NCBI RefSeq assembly: GCF_008632125.1
Contig: NZ_VWRN01000025.1
Coordinates: 62,001 to 126,000, forward strand
Direction: 5' to 3'
DNA from: Cupriavidus cauae
GTDB taxonomy: Bacteria > Pseudomonadota > Gammaproteobacteria > Burkholderiales > Burkholderiaceae
DNA length: 64,000 bases
The translations under genes were made by a program, and so were the position numbers. Shown piece by piece: positions 47,735-57,841 of this stretch; the stretch's first letter is position 1; every line of letters begins with the position of its first letter. A model generated the notes under the pieces. It was not told the origin of the DNA. It made no database searches and worked only from the letters and a program-made list of their open reading frames with translations.

Positions 47735-49609
47735 CTAACGGTCGCTTCCGCCCCCCGCCCCCCGCGCCAGCAGCGTGTACAGATGCGAGCGCGAAATCCC
47801 CAGCGCGTGCGCGGCGCGCTTCTTGTTGCCGCCATGTTCGGCGATGGCCTTGAGTGCGGCTTCGTAGGCCAGTTCCCGCAGGGCGGAGGGGCGGGAGGCA
47901 GGGGGACTCGAAACGGGCGCCGGGGTCTCGCCGCGCGGGTCGTCTTCCCACTCGTGTTCGGCATAGCTTCTCGCCAGCGGGTGCGGCGCTGCATCGGTGG
48001 CCAAGGCCGCTGACGCCGCCGCGCTCTCGTCGCCGCGGGCGAAGTCGGCCACGCGCAGGCGGCCGCCGTCGCAGAACACCAGCGCTTCTTCGATCTTCTG
48101 CCGTAGCTGGCGGATGTTGCCCGGCCACGGCCGTTCGGCCAGGTGGCGGGGGACCGCGCCGTCGATGGTGGGCACCGGCACGTTGTTGCGCGCGCAGAAG
48201 GCCTGCACGAAGTGCTGCAGCAGCGCGGGGATGTCCTCGCGGCGCTGGCGCAGCGCCGGGATGCGCAGTACCACGCCGCTGAGGCGGTAGTACAGGTCCA
48301 GGCGAAAGCGGCCGGCGTCGATCAGCGCCTGGATATCACGGTTGGTCGCCGCCACCAGCCGGAAGTCGATGCGGCGCGCCTGGCGGCTGCCGATGCGCTC
48401 GACCAGGTGGTCCTCCAGCACGCGCAGCAGCTTGACCTGCATCTCCATCGGAATGTCCGCCACCTCGTCGAGAAACAGCGTGCCGCCGGCCGCCTGCTCG
48501 AGCTTGCCGGCCTGGCCCTGGCGGCGGCTGCCGGTAAAGGCGCCGGGGGCATGGCCGAACAGTTCGGATTCGATCAGCGTGGCCGGCAACGCGGCCAGGT
48601 TCAGGCTGACCAGCGGCTTGCCGTCGCGTGTTTCGCGGCCGTCGCGCTGGCTCGCCTCGTGGATCGCGCGTGCGACGAGCTCCTTGCCGGTGCCGCTCTC
48701 GCCGAGGATCAGCACCGGCACGTCGAGCCGCGCGACCGTCTCGATCTCGCGTCGCAGCCGCTGCATCGGCGCGCTGTCGCCGATCAGCCGGCCGGGGCCG
48801 CCGCGCAGGTCGTCCAGCGCGCGCCGGTAGTGCGCGACCTGCGAGCGCAATTCGCTGACTTCCTTGTGCATCCGCGCGATCGCCTCGGGCTCCTTGAACA
48901 GGACCTGGCCGATCGCGCCGACCACTTCGCCGTGCTGCACGATCGGAATGCGGTTGACCACGCGCGTGACGCCGTTCATCCGCTGCAGCTGGCCGATCTC
49001 GGCCTTGCCGCTGGCCGCGACCTGCGGCAGCCGCGAGTTCGGAATCACGCGCTCGGCCGGCTGGCCGATGCCCTCGCCTGTGCGCAGCCCCAGAAAGCGC
49101 TCGTGCACCGGGCTGATATAGCGCATGCGGCCGTCGCGGTCCGCCACGGTAATCGCCTGGTACGGATTGGTGATGAAGTGCTCGAGGATGGCGCCGGCAA
49201 ACGGCACGGCGCCGAGGAAATCGAACAGCGCGGTGGCGGCGCCGGGCCGGTGCAGCAGCACCAGCGTCGTGGTGCCGTCGTCCAGCGCCAGTGCGATATG
49301 ACGCGTGGCTTCGGCGCCGGGCGCCGTCACCTCGAACAGGTGGGGGCGAATGCCGCCGTCCTCGCGGGCGGGTGCGCCGGGGGCCGGACTATCGGCCGCC
49401 GTGATCTCGGCGGCGGTCAGCTCTGCCAACGCCGCTGCCGCGGCGCGGGCGAGCGCGTCGTCGCTGGCGATCCCGGTTGTTGCCAGCACCTGCCCGTCGC
49501 GGTCGATGACCAGCGCGCCGAGGGCGTCCGGGGCGTCGGGCGCGTTCGGGGCGTTCGAGGCGTTTTCAGCGATCGCCGATGTCTCCGCCTGTGTCTTCAA
49601 TGACGACAA
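47735..49609 (-). CDS. Sigma-54-dependent transcriptional activator (RocR-like)
   Basis: The 624-residue protein has an N-terminal variable sensory part, a PAS domain at about residues 145-245 ([23 protein letters not shown]), an AAA+ domain (Walker A GESGTGKE, Walker [14 protein letters not shown]) and a C-terminal Fis-type helix-turn-helix ([22 protein letters not shown]). The sigma-54 contact loop reads GAFTGS rather than GAFTGA. It is divergent from the carboxylase operon, with a palindromic site and a sigma-54 promoter between them, so it most likely activates that operon. [12 protein letters not shown] repeats lie near the N-terminus. Confidence 0.92.
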   Translation of the reverse strand: MSSLKTQAETSAIAENASNAPNAPDAPDALGALVIDRDGQVLATTGIASDDALARAAAAALAELTAAEITAADSPAPGAPAREDGGIRPHLFEVTAPGAEATRHIALALDDGTTTLVLLHRPGAATALFDFLGAVPFAGAILEHFITNPYQAITVADRDGRMRYISPVHERFLGLRTGEGIGQPAERVIPNSRLPQVAASGKAEIGQLQRMNGVTRVVNRIPIVQHGEVVGAIGQVLFKEPEAIARMHKEVSELRSQVAHYRRALDDLRGGPGRLIGDSAPMQRLRREIETVARLDVPVLILGESGTGKELVARAIHEASQRDGRETRDGKPLVSLNLAALPATLIESELFGHAPGAFTGSRRQGQAGKLEQAAGGTLFLDEVADIPMEMQVKLLRVLEDHLVERIGSRQARRIDFRLVAATNRDIQALIDAGRFRLDLYYRLSGVVLRIPALRQRREDIPALLQHFVQAFCARNNVPVPTIDGAVPRHLAERPWPGNIRQLRQKIEEALVFCDGGRLRVADFARGDESAAASAALATDAAPHPLARSYAEHEWEDDPRGETPAPVSSPPASRPSALRELAYEAALKAIAEHGGNKKRAAHALGISRSHLYTLLARGAGGGSDR

Positions 49610-49624
49610 AGCCTGTCTCCGATG

Positions 49625-49663
49625 CGGACACTGCCGTGTCCTGATATGTCGTTATGGCGGACA
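49625..49663. promoter_or_regulatory. Candidate enhancer site for the sigma-54 activator
   Basis: GGACAC-TGCC-GTGTCC (49625-49640) is a perfect inverted repeat, and a third GGACAC half-site is at 49658-49663. It lies about 75-110 bp upstream of the sigma-54 promoter, the usual distance for an upstream activating sequence. Confidence 0.65.
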
Positions 49664-49735
49664 CCCTAACAGCCGCGGATTTCGCGCGCAAGGTTTTCCT
49701 CAAGCCAATCAACGGCTTGCAGCAGGCACGCGAGC

Positions 49736-49750
49736 TGGCACGGTTGCTGC
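49736..49750 (+). promoter_or_regulatory. Sigma-54 (-24/-12) promoter
   Basis: TGGCACGGTTGCTGC has the invariant GG and GC at the correct 12-base spacing, with TGGCACG a full match to the -24 element and CTGC at -12 (consensus TTGC). It is 43 nt from the GTG start of the carboxyltransferase. Confidence 0.75.
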
Positions 49751-49792
49751 GCTGGGTCTCCCCAACAGCAAACCAGCAACAGGAGACAACGC

Positions 49793-51340
49793 GTGTCGTG
49801 GCAACCCGAAATCGATGAACTGGCCTACCGCCGCCAGCTGGCGGCCCAACTGGGCGGGCCGGACAAGGTCCAGCGGCACAAGGACGCCGGCAAGCTGACG
49901 GTGCGCGAGCGCATCGATGCGCTGGCCGACCCGGGCTCCTTCCATGAGGTCGGCAGCCTGACCGGCAGCGGCCAGTACGACAGCAATGGACGGCTGGTCG
50001 GCTTCACGCCGGCCAATCTGGTGATGGGGCGCGCCCGCGTCGACGGCCGCCCGGTGGTGCTGGTCGGCGACGACTTCACCGTGCGCGGCGGCGCCAACGA
50101 CGGCGCGGTCGGCGACAAGCTCGTTCACGCCGAGAAGATGGCGCGCGACCTGCGGCTGCCGATGGTGCGGCTGGTCGACGGCACCGGCGGCGGCGGCTCG
50201 GTGCGCAATATCGAGACCAAGGGCCATACGCTGATCCCGACCATGAAGGTGTGGCAGCACGTGGTCGAGAACATGTCGCTGGTACCGGTGGTGTCGCTGG
50301 CGCTGGGCTCGGTGGCCGGCATGGGCGCGGCGCGCGTCGCGGCCAGCCACTACTCGCTGATGGTCAAGGAGACCTCGCAGCTGTTCAACGCCGGCCCGCC
50401 GGTGGTGGCGCGCATCGGCCAGCATCTGACCAAGAACGAGCTGGGCGGCAGCCATATCCACACGCGCAACGGCGTGGTCGACGACGAGGTCGCCAGCGAA
50501 GAGGAAGCCTTTGCGCGCGCCCGCCAGTTCCTGTCGTATCTGCCGACCTCGGTGTTCGAGCTGCCGCCGCGCGCCGAGCCGACCGACGATCCGGCGCGCC
50601 GCGACGACTGGCTGCTGTCGGCGATCCCGCGCGACGGCCGCGCGGTCTACAAGATCCGCCCGATCGTGCAGACGCTGGTCGACTCGGGCTCCTTCTTCGA
50701 GATCGGCCGGCATTGGGGCCGGGCCATCGTCACCGGCCTGGCGCGCGTCGACGGCTGGCCGGTCGCGGTGGTGGCCAGCGATCCGTACTACTACGGCGGC
50801 GGCTGGGACAGCGCGACCGCGGAGAAATTCACGCGCTTCGTCGACATGGCGGAGGCCTTCCATCTGCCGGTGATCAACCTGGTCGACATCGCCGGCTTCC
50901 AGATCGGCCTGGAGGCCGAGAAGGCGGGAACCATGCGCTACGGCGTGCGCGCGCTGTCGGCCGTCTACCAGGCCACGGTGCCCTGGTGCTCGGTGATCCT
51001 GCGGCGCGCCTACGGCGTCGCGGCTGCCGCGCACCAGCATATGGGCCGCTTCAACTTCCGCTATGCCTGGCCGTCGGGCAACTGGGGTTCGCTGCCGATC
51101 GAGGGCGGGCTCGAGGTCGCCTACAAGGCCGAGATCGAGGGCGCCGACGATCCGGTGCAGAAGCGCGCCGAGATCGAGCAGCGGGTGCGCAGCCTGACCT
51201 CGCCGTTCCGCAGCGCGGAGGCCTTCGTCATCGAGGACATCATCGATCCGCGCGATACGCGGGCGCTGCTGTGCGAGTTCGCCAACCTCGCCGCGCCGCT
51301 GCGCGAAGCGGGCGTGCGCAAGTTCGGCATCCGGCCATGA
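49793..51340 (+). CDS. Acyl-CoA carboxylase carboxyltransferase subunit
   Basis: This 515-residue subunit has the two crotonase-like halves of the AccA/D-fused carboxyltransferase family (PccB/MccB type): DDFTVRGGANDGAVGDKLVHAEKMA, GSVAGMGAARVAASHYSLMV, then NLVDIAGFQIGLEAEKAGTMRYG. It transfers CO2 from carboxybiotin to an acyl-CoA. The start is GTG with AGGAG eight bases upstream. It leads a sigma-54 operon that also encodes biotin carboxylase and a biotin carrier. Substrate not determined. Confidence 0.9.
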   Translation: MSWQPEIDELAYRRQLAAQLGGPDKVQRHKDAGKLTVRERIDALADPGSFHEVGSLTGSGQYDSNGRLVGFTPANLVMGRARVDGRPVVLVGDDFTVRGGANDGAVGDKLVHAEKMARDLRLPMVRLVDGTGGGGSVRNIETKGHTLIPTMKVWQHVVENMSLVPVVSLALGSVAGMGAARVAASHYSLMVKETSQLFNAGPPVVARIGQHLTKNELGGSHIHTRNGVVDDEVASEEEAFARARQFLSYLPTSVFELPPRAEPTDDPARRDDWLLSAIPRDGRAVYKIRPIVQTLVDSGSFFEIGRHWGRAIVTGLARVDGWPVAVVASDPYYYGGGWDSATAEKFTRFVDMAEAFHLPVINLVDIAGFQIGLEAEKAGTMRYGVRALSAVYQATVPWCSVILRRAYGVAAAAHQHMGRFNFRYAWPSGNWGSLPIEGGLEVAYKAEIEGADDPVQKRAEIEQRVRSLTSPFRSAEAFVIEDIIDPRDTRALLCEFANLAAPLREAGVRKFGIRP

Positions 51341-51450
51341 GGCACGGCTGCCGCGCGGGAGCGGCAAGGACGGCGGCAACCGCAACGCCGACGACAGCGC
51401 CGACCACAACCACAACGACAACAACGACAACCAACATCAAGGAGACCACC

Positions 51451-52455
51451 ATGATTCGAAACCACCGCCCCCTGCGGCGCACCACGCTGGCGCTGGCCGC
51501 CCTTGGCGCCCTCTCCGCCGTCGCGGCCATCGCGCCCCGCACCGCCGCCGCGCAGGAAAACTGGCCGAGCAAGCCGGTCACCATCATCGTGCCGTTTCCG
51601 GCCGGCGGCATGACCGACCTGCTGGCGCGCCGCATTGCCAAGGACATGGCCGTCGACCTGAAGCAGCCGGTCGTGGTCGAGAACCGCGCCGGCGCCAGCG
51701 GGCAGATCGGCACCGAGATGGTCGCGCGCGCCAAGCCCGACGGCTACACGCTGCTGGTCTCCGCGACGCACCACGTGATCAACCCCGCGGTGCGCGGCTC
51801 GCTGCCGTACGACGCGGCGAAGGACTTCACGCCGATCGCGCTGCTGGCCACCACGCCCAACGTGCTGGTCGTCAACAACAACATCCCGGTTTCGACGCTG
51901 CCCGAATTCCTCGCCTATGCGAAGAAGCAGAAGGAGGGGCTGTCGTTCGGTTCGTCGAGCATCGGCGGCGCGACCCACATGTCGGGCGAGCTGCTGAAGC
52001 TGATGACCAAGGCGCCGATGGTCCATATCCCCTACAAGGGCGCCACGCCCGCGATGGCGGACCTGCTGGGCGGCCAGATCCCGGCGCTGTTCCACGATGC
52101 GATGACGATGGCGCCGTACGTCAAGGACGGCAAGGTCAAGGCGATCGGCATGACCTCGGCCAAGCGCAGCGATGCGCTGCCGAATGTGCCGACCATCGCC
52201 GAGCAGGGCGTGGCCGGCTACGAGGCCACCACCTGGATCGGCTTCTATGGCCCCGCCAACCTGCCCAAGCCGATCGTCGACCGGCTCAACCGCGAGGCGG
52301 TCAAGAGCATGAACGCGCCGGACTCGAAGGCGAGCCTCGCGCAGTCGGCCACCACGCCGGGCACGATGTCGGCCGAGCAGTTCGGCGGCTTCGTGCAGGC
52401 AGAACTCGCCAAGTGGAAGCGCGTGGCCAGCGAAGCGAAGGTCAAGGTGGAATGA
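51451..52455 (+). CDS. Bug/TctC-family extracytoplasmic solute receptor
   Basis: This 334-residue periplasmic receptor has a signal peptide ending near residue 35 (RTAAAQ), WPSKPVTIIVPFPAGGMTDLLAR, and HIPYKGATPAMADLLGGQIP. GGAG precedes the ATG. It lies inside the carboxylase operon, four bases before the acyl-CoA synthetase gene, so it probably binds the acid that the operon handles. No TctAB permease is nearby. Confidence 0.92.
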   Translation: MIRNHRPLRRTTLALAALGALSAVAAIAPRTAAAQENWPSKPVTIIVPFPAGGMTDLLARRIAKDMAVDLKQPVVVENRAGASGQIGTEMVARAKPDGYTLLVSATHHVINPAVRGSLPYDAAKDFTPIALLATTPNVLVVNNNIPVSTLPEFLAYAKKQKEGLSFGSSSIGGATHMSGELLKLMTKAPMVHIPYKGATPAMADLLGGQIPALFHDAMTMAPYVKDGKVKAIGMTSAKRSDALPNVPTIAEQGVAGYEATTWIGFYGPANLPKPIVDRLNREAVKSMNAPDSKASLAQSATTPGTMSAEQFGGFVQAELAKWKRVASEAKVKVE

Positions 52456-52459
52456 CGCG

Positions 52460-54763
52460 ATGACCAATCTTCATGCCAATCCGGCGGCGCCGGCCGACGA
52501 CGGCAGCGCGCTGCTGTCGCTGCTGTCGCCGCGCTCTGTCGCCGTGCTCGGCGCCTCCGACAACACGGTCAAGGCCGGCGGCCGGCCGATCGACTACATG
52601 CGCCGGCACGGCTTTGCCGGCGCGATCTATCCGGTCAATCCGAATCGCGCGACGATCCAGGGCCTGCCCGCCTATCCGTCGCTCGACGCCTTGCCGGCCG
52701 CGCCCGATCTGGTCGTGATCAGCGTGCCGGGCGCCGAGGTCGAGCAGGCGATCGAGCGCTGCCTCGCGATCGGCGCGCGCGGCGCGGTGATCTATTCCTC
52801 CGGCTTCGCCGAACTGGGCGAGGCCGGCGCGGCGCAGCAGCGGCGGCTGGTCGAGCGCGCGCGTGCCGGCGGCCTGCGGCTGTTCGGTCCGAACACGCAG
52901 GGCCTCGCCAACTTCGCCAGCGGCGCGATCGCGCATTTCTCGACGATGATCAACGAGGAGGCGGGCCAGGACGGTCCGGTCGCCATCGTCAGCCAGAGCG
53001 GCGCGGGCTCGGCGATCGTCTATGGCGGGCTGCGCCGCAGGGGCATCGGCGTGCGCTATATGGTCGCCACCGGCAACGAGGCCGACGTCAGCGCCGCCGA
53101 GGTCGTGCGCGCGGTGCTGCATGACGAGCAGGTGCGCGTGGTGCTGCTGTATATCGAGTCGCTGCGCGATCCGCAGGTGCTGGCGCAGGCCGCGCGGCTG
53201 GCGCACGAGCGCGACGTGCCGATCCTCGCGGTCAAGGCGGGCCGCACGCGCGCCGGCCAGTTGACGGCCAGCTCGCACACGGGCGCACTGGCCGGCGAGG
53301 ACGCGCTGGCCGATGCCTTCCTGCGCCGGCATGGCATCGTCCGCGTGGCCGACTTCCGCGAGCTGGCCGAGTATTGCCACGTCTTCGTCGGCGGCCAGCG
53401 CCCGCGCGGCGATGGCGTGGTGGCGATCAGCAATTCGGGGGCGACCTGCGTGCTGGCGGCCGATGCCGCCGAGGACGAAGGGCTGCGCCTGGTCGAGTTC
53501 GACGCGGCCGGCACCGAGGCACTGCGCGCCGTGCTGCCCAGCTACGTCAGCGCGCGCAATCCGATCGACATGACCACCGCGCTGCTGGGCCAGCCGCAGA
53601 TCTTCGGCCGCACGCTCGACGCGGTGGCCGAGCGCGGCGCCGCCGACATGATCCACGTCGGCTTTCCGATCGGCGGCGAGGGCTACGACTTCGACGACTT
53701 CTCCGCGCAGACCGGGCGCTTTGCCGCGGCCAGCGGCGTGCCGGTGGTGGTCAGCGCCAATCAGGAGTGGGTCGCGCAGGCCTTCCGTCGGCATGGCGTG
53801 CCGGTGTTTGACAGCGAGCGCGCGGCCATGCGCGCGCTGGGGCTGCTGTCGCGCTATGTGCAGGCGCGTGCCGCGGTGCTGGCGGCGCCGGGGGCGGTAC
53901 CGGCATCAGTGGCATCAGCGGCATCACCGGCATCACCGGCATCACCGGCATCACCGGCATCAGCGGCGCCAGCGGTATCGGCAGCATCACCGGCAGTGCC
54001 GGCTTCGTCGAGCGGTGCCGCTACGTTCGCCACCACCACGCTCGACGAAGTACAAAGCCTTTCACAACTGGCCGCGGCCGGGTTGCCGGCGGTCGCCCAT
54101 CGCCTGTGCCGCGACCGCGAGCAGGTGCGGCGCGCCGTTGCGGAGCTGGGTTTGCCGGTGGTCGCCAAGGGCGTGTCGGCGTCGATCACGCACAAGTCCG
54201 AGTACGGGCTGGTGCGCCTGGGCCTCGACAGCGAGGAGCGCGCGCTGGCCGCCTTCGACGAGCTCGATGCCAGGTTGGCCAAGCTGGCCGCCGAGCGGGG
54301 CGTCGAGCATGGCGGCGTGCTGATCGCGCGTCAGCACAAGGGGGCGTTCGAACTCGCGGTCGGCGCGCATCGCGATCCGGTCTACGGGCCGGTCGTGATG
54401 ATCGGTCAGGGCGGCGTGCTGGTCGAGGCGCTGGACGACGTGCAGTTCCTGCCCGCGCCGTTCTCCCCCGCGCAGGCGCGCGAGGCCATCGCCCGGCTGC
54501 ATATCGCCCGCGCGTTCGGCGCGGTGCGCGGCATGCCGGCCGTCGATGTCGAGCGGCTCGCGGCGATGCTGGTGACGCTGGGCGACTGGTTCGCCGGCAG
54601 CGGGGCCGGACGTGAGGCCGGACTTGAAGCCGGACATGAAGCCGGACTTGAAGCCGATTCGGTCGATGCCAATCCGGTGATCGTGCCGCGCGGCGACGCC
54701 GCCCCGGTGATCGTCGACGCCGTGGTCGTGCGGCGCGTTGCCGATGGCGAGGTGCCGCGATGA
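52460..54763 (+). CDS. NDP-forming acyl-CoA synthetase
   Basis: The 767-residue protein has the fused layout of ADP-forming acetyl-CoA synthetases: a CoA-binding Rossmann domain (about 20-150; SVAVLGASDN), a succinyl-CoA ligase-like domain (about 165-470) with the phospho-His in ASSHTGALAGEDA, and an ATP-grasp domain (about 535-767; VVAKGVSASITHKSEYGLVRLGL). It makes an acyl-CoA from acid, CoA and ATP. The linker at about 475-520 and a loop at about 715-730 are made of in-frame tandem repeats. It overlaps the biotin carboxylase gene by ATGA. Confidence 0.9.
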   Translation: MTNLHANPAAPADDGSALLSLLSPRSVAVLGASDNTVKAGGRPIDYMRRHGFAGAIYPVNPNRATIQGLPAYPSLDALPAAPDLVVISVPGAEVEQAIERCLAIGARGAVIYSSGFAELGEAGAAQQRRLVERARAGGLRLFGPNTQGLANFASGAIAHFSTMINEEAGQDGPVAIVSQSGAGSAIVYGGLRRRGIGVRYMVATGNEADVSAAEVVRAVLHDEQVRVVLLYIESLRDPQVLAQAARLAHERDVPILAVKAGRTRAGQLTASSHTGALAGEDALADAFLRRHGIVRVADFRELAEYCHVFVGGQRPRGDGVVAISNSGATCVLAADAAEDEGLRLVEFDAAGTEALRAVLPSYVSARNPIDMTTALLGQPQIFGRTLDAVAERGAADMIHVGFPIGGEGYDFDDFSAQTGRFAAASGVPVVVSANQEWVAQAFRRHGVPVFDSERAAMRALGLLSRYVQARAAVLAAPGAVPASVASAASPASPASPASPASAAPAVSAASPAVPASSSGAATFATTTLDEVQSLSQLAAAGLPAVAHRLCRDREQVRRAVAELGLPVVAKGVSASITHKSEYGLVRLGLDSEERALAAFDELDARLAKLAAERGVEHGGVLIARQHKGAFELAVGAHRDPVYGPVVMIGQGGVLVEALDDVQFLPAPFSPAQAREAIARLHIARAFGAVRGMPAVDVERLAAMLVTLGDWFAGSGAGREAGLEAGHEAGLEADSVDANPVIVPRGDAAPVIVDAVVVRRVADGEVPR
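53905..53990. repeat. 9-bp minisatellite in the acyl-CoA synthetase linker
   Basis: GGCATCACC-type 9-mers repeat about eight times, in frame as Pro-Ala-Ser or Ala-Ala-Ser, between the ligase and ATP-grasp domains. Confidence 0.9.
54608..54660. repeat. 18-bp repeat in the ATP-grasp domain
   Basis: GGACGTGAGGCC, GGACTTGAAGCC, GGACATGAAGCC and GGACTTGAAGCC follow in frame, coding for G-(R/L/H)-E-A units just before the final conserved strand. Confidence 0.85.
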
Positions 54764-56190
54764 CCCCCAAATTGCAGATCCGTCCGCTGCGCCGCGTGCT
54801 GGTCGCGAACCGCGGCGCGGTAGCCGCGCGCATCCTGCGCGCGCTGAACGCGCAGGGCATCGAGTCGATCGCGGTCTATTCGGACGCCGATGCCGAAGCG
54901 CCCTACCTGCAGCAGGCCACGGTGCGCGTGCGGCTGGGCGAGGCACCGCCGCTGCAGAGCTATCTGAACCAGGACGCGTTGCTGCGGATCGCGCGCGAGC
55001 ATGGCGCCGACGGCGTGCATCCGGGCTACGGCTTCCTGTCGGAGAACGCCGGCTTCGCCGAGCGCGTCGAGGCGGCGGGCCTGTGTTTCATCGGTCCGTC
55101 GTCGCGCTGGATTCGCCGGCTTGGCCACAAGACCGAGGCGCGCGCGCTGATGGCGACCCACGGCATGCCGATGACGCCGAGCAGCGCCGTGCTGTCCGAC
55201 GATCCGGACGTGGTCGCCAGGGCCGCCGCGCGCATCGGCTATCCGGTGCTGATCAAGCCGGCCGGCGGCGGCGGTGGCATCGGCATGCTGCCGGCGCGCG
55301 ACGAGAGCGAACTGGCCGCGGCATGGCAGCGCGCGCGCTCGGTCGCGCAGCGCAGCTTCGGCCAGGCCGAGCTGTATCTGGAGAAGCTAATCGAGCGCCC
55401 GCGCCATATCGAGTTCCAGGTGCTGGCCGACCGCTATGGCGGCGTGCGCGTGCTCGGCGAGCGCGACTGCTCGGTGCAGCGGCGCCACCAGAAGGTCATC
55501 GAGGAGGCGCGCGCGCCCAACGTGCCGGCCGACGAGATCGACGCGATGGCCAAGCGCCTGGCCACGCTGCTGGCGGCGCTCGGCTACGACGTGATCGGCA
55601 CCGTCGAGATGCTGTACACGCCGGCGACCGGCTTCGTCTTTCTCGAGCTCAATACGCGCCTGCAGGTCGAGCATGCGGTCACCGAGCAGGTCACCGGCAT
55701 CGACATCGTCGCGGCGCAGTTGCGGCTGGCGCGCGGCGAGCCGATCGAGGCGGTGCTGCCTGCGCCGCTCCGGCTGCGCGGCCATGCGATCGAGGCGCGG
55801 GTCTATGCCGAGGACCCGGTGCGCTTCCTGCCGTCGCCCGGGCCGCTGACGGTGTATCGGCCGCCGGTGGGCGAGGGCGTGCGCGTCGAGACCGGCTATG
55901 CCCAGGGCGGCCGTGTCACCTCCTACTACGACCCGATGCTGGCCAAGGTGATCGCCACCGGCGCCGATCGCGCGCAAGCCATTTCGCGGCTGCGCGCGGC
56001 GCTGGACGCCTTCGCCATCGAGGGCGTCAAGACCAATATCCCCTTCATCCAGCAGGTGCTGGCCGATGACGACTTCATCGCCGGGCGCATCGATACCGGC
56101 CTCGCGCAGCGCGTGCTGGCCGGCGAAGCCATGGCAGAAACAAGGGCACCCGGCGCGGCGCCGGCGCCCGCCTCCACCCTGACAACCTGA
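54760..56190 (+). CDS. Biotin carboxylase subunit
   Basis: This 476-residue AccC-like ATP-grasp enzyme carboxylates biotin. It has VLVANRGAVAARILRA at the N-terminus, GVHPGYGFLSENA, the Gly-rich loop KPAGGGGGIGM, IEFQVLADRYG, GERDCSVQRRHQKVIEEAR, and LELNTRLQVEHAVTE. The usual EMNTRLQVEHPVTE appears here with small changes (Leu-Asn, Ala for Pro). It is not fused to its carrier domain; the carrier is the next gene. Translation is coupled to the acyl-CoA synthetase gene. Confidence 0.93.
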   Translation: MTPKLQIRPLRRVLVANRGAVAARILRALNAQGIESIAVYSDADAEAPYLQQATVRVRLGEAPPLQSYLNQDALLRIAREHGADGVHPGYGFLSENAGFAERVEAAGLCFIGPSSRWIRRLGHKTEARALMATHGMPMTPSSAVLSDDPDVVARAAARIGYPVLIKPAGGGGGIGMLPARDESELAAAWQRARSVAQRSFGQAELYLEKLIERPRHIEFQVLADRYGGVRVLGERDCSVQRRHQKVIEEARAPNVPADEIDAMAKRLATLLAALGYDVIGTVEMLYTPATGFVFLELNTRLQVEHAVTEQVTGIDIVAAQLRLARGEPIEAVLPAPLRLRGHAIEARVYAEDPVRFLPSPGPLTVYRPPVGEGVRVETGYAQGGRVTSYYDPMLAKVIATGADRAQAISRLRAALDAFAIEGVKTNIPFIQQVLADDDFIAGRIDTGLAQRVLAGEAMAETRAPGAAPAPASTLTT

Positions 56191-56205
56191 TCCCCGGAGT
56201 TCCCC

Positions 56206-56418
56206 ATGAAGCAAATCGAAGCGGCCGTCGCCGGCCATGTCTGCGCCGTCGACGTGCAAGTTGGCGCTACCATTGCGGCCGGCGATGCCGTGATGACCAT
56301 CGAGTCGATGAAGATGGAGATCCCGCTCGAGTCCGAGCAGGCCGGCGTCGTCAAGGCCATCCTGGTGCAACCCGGCGATGCGGTCGCCGAGGGCCAGGTC
56401 GTGATCGAACTCGAGTAA
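56206..56418 (+). CDS. Stand-alone biotin carrier protein
   Basis: This 70-residue protein is just a biotinyl domain: GHVCAVDVQVGATIAAGDAVMTIESMKMEIP with the biotin-accepting Lys36 in ESMKME. It lacks the N-terminal part of AccB, so it belongs to the compact carriers of catabolic carboxylases. It is 15 nt after the biotin carboxylase gene. Confidence 0.93.
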   Translation: MKQIEAAVAGHVCAVDVQVGATIAAGDAVMTIESMKMEIPLESEQAGVVKAILVQPGDAVAEGQVVIELE

Positions 56419-56422
56419 GGAA

Positions 56423-56887
56423 GTGGTTTTGGAAAGCAGCGCGCAAATCGTCCCGCAAATCGTTCCCGTTTCGCCGGGCACGGCCGAAAAGCCCTATTTC
56501 GGCATCGACGTCCCGCTGATGCGGCATCTGGGCCTGCAGCCCGTCCATATCGAGGACGGGCTGTGCCGGACGCGGCTGCCGGCGCATCCGGCCCTGGTCA
56601 ACAGCCGTGGCGACGTGCATGGCGGCACGCTGATGGCGGTGCTGGACTTCACGCTCAGCGGCGCGGCGCGCTCGCATGCGCCGCTGGAGACCGGCGTGAT
56701 CACGATCGACATGTCGACCCACTTCCTGGCCGCCGCGCGCGGCGAGCTGACCTTCGAGGCCCGCTGCATGCGGCGCGGCGCGCGGATCGCGTTCTGCGAC
56801 GGCGAGGTCAAGGATGCGGCCGGCAACGTGGTGTGCGTGGCGCGGGCAGCGTTCAAGCTGGTGCCGCTGGCGGCCGGGGGGAACTGA
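56423..56887 (+). CDS. PaaI-like hotdog thioesterase
   Basis: This single-hotdog protein (154 residues from the GTG at 56423) has the PaaI-type motif NSRGDVHGGTLMAVLDFTLSGAA and TIDMSTHFLAAARGELTFEARC. It hydrolyses a small acyl-CoA. A TTG at 56429 is better spaced from AAGGAAG and may be the true start. It is the last gene of the carboxylase operon, 4 nt after the carrier gene, so it may release the product acid or free CoA from dead-end intermediates. Confidence 0.85.
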   Translation: MVLESSAQIVPQIVPVSPGTAEKPYFGIDVPLMRHLGLQPVHIEDGLCRTRLPAHPALVNSRGDVHGGTLMAVLDFTLSGAARSHAPLETGVITIDMSTHFLAAARGELTFEARCMRRGARIAFCDGEVKDAAGNVVCVARAAFKLVPLAAGGN

Positions 56888-56917
56888 CGGGGCGATCAGC
56901 CGCGTCGGCTGTCGAGG

Positions 56918-56975
56918 CGCCCTTGCCCTCTTCCGCAAGCGGGGGAGGGCAAGGGGAAAGGGCCAGGGGAGAGCG
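56918..56975. repeat. REP-like palindrome downstream of the carboxylase operon
   Basis: CGCCCTTGCCCTCTTCCGC-AA-GCGGGGGAGGGCAAGGG forms a long imperfect hairpin between convergent genes, related in sequence to the CCCTCTCCCGC elements. Confidence 0.75.
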
Positions 56976-57001
56976 CAATGCAGCGCCCGGCAATACTCTC
57001 A

Positions 57002-57841
<840 letters not shown>

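Noticed and set aside
45852..47735. Larger genomic island around the AbiE pair
   Set aside because: Only the two toxin-antitoxin genes differ in composition; no integrase, tRNA or clear attachment repeats flank them.
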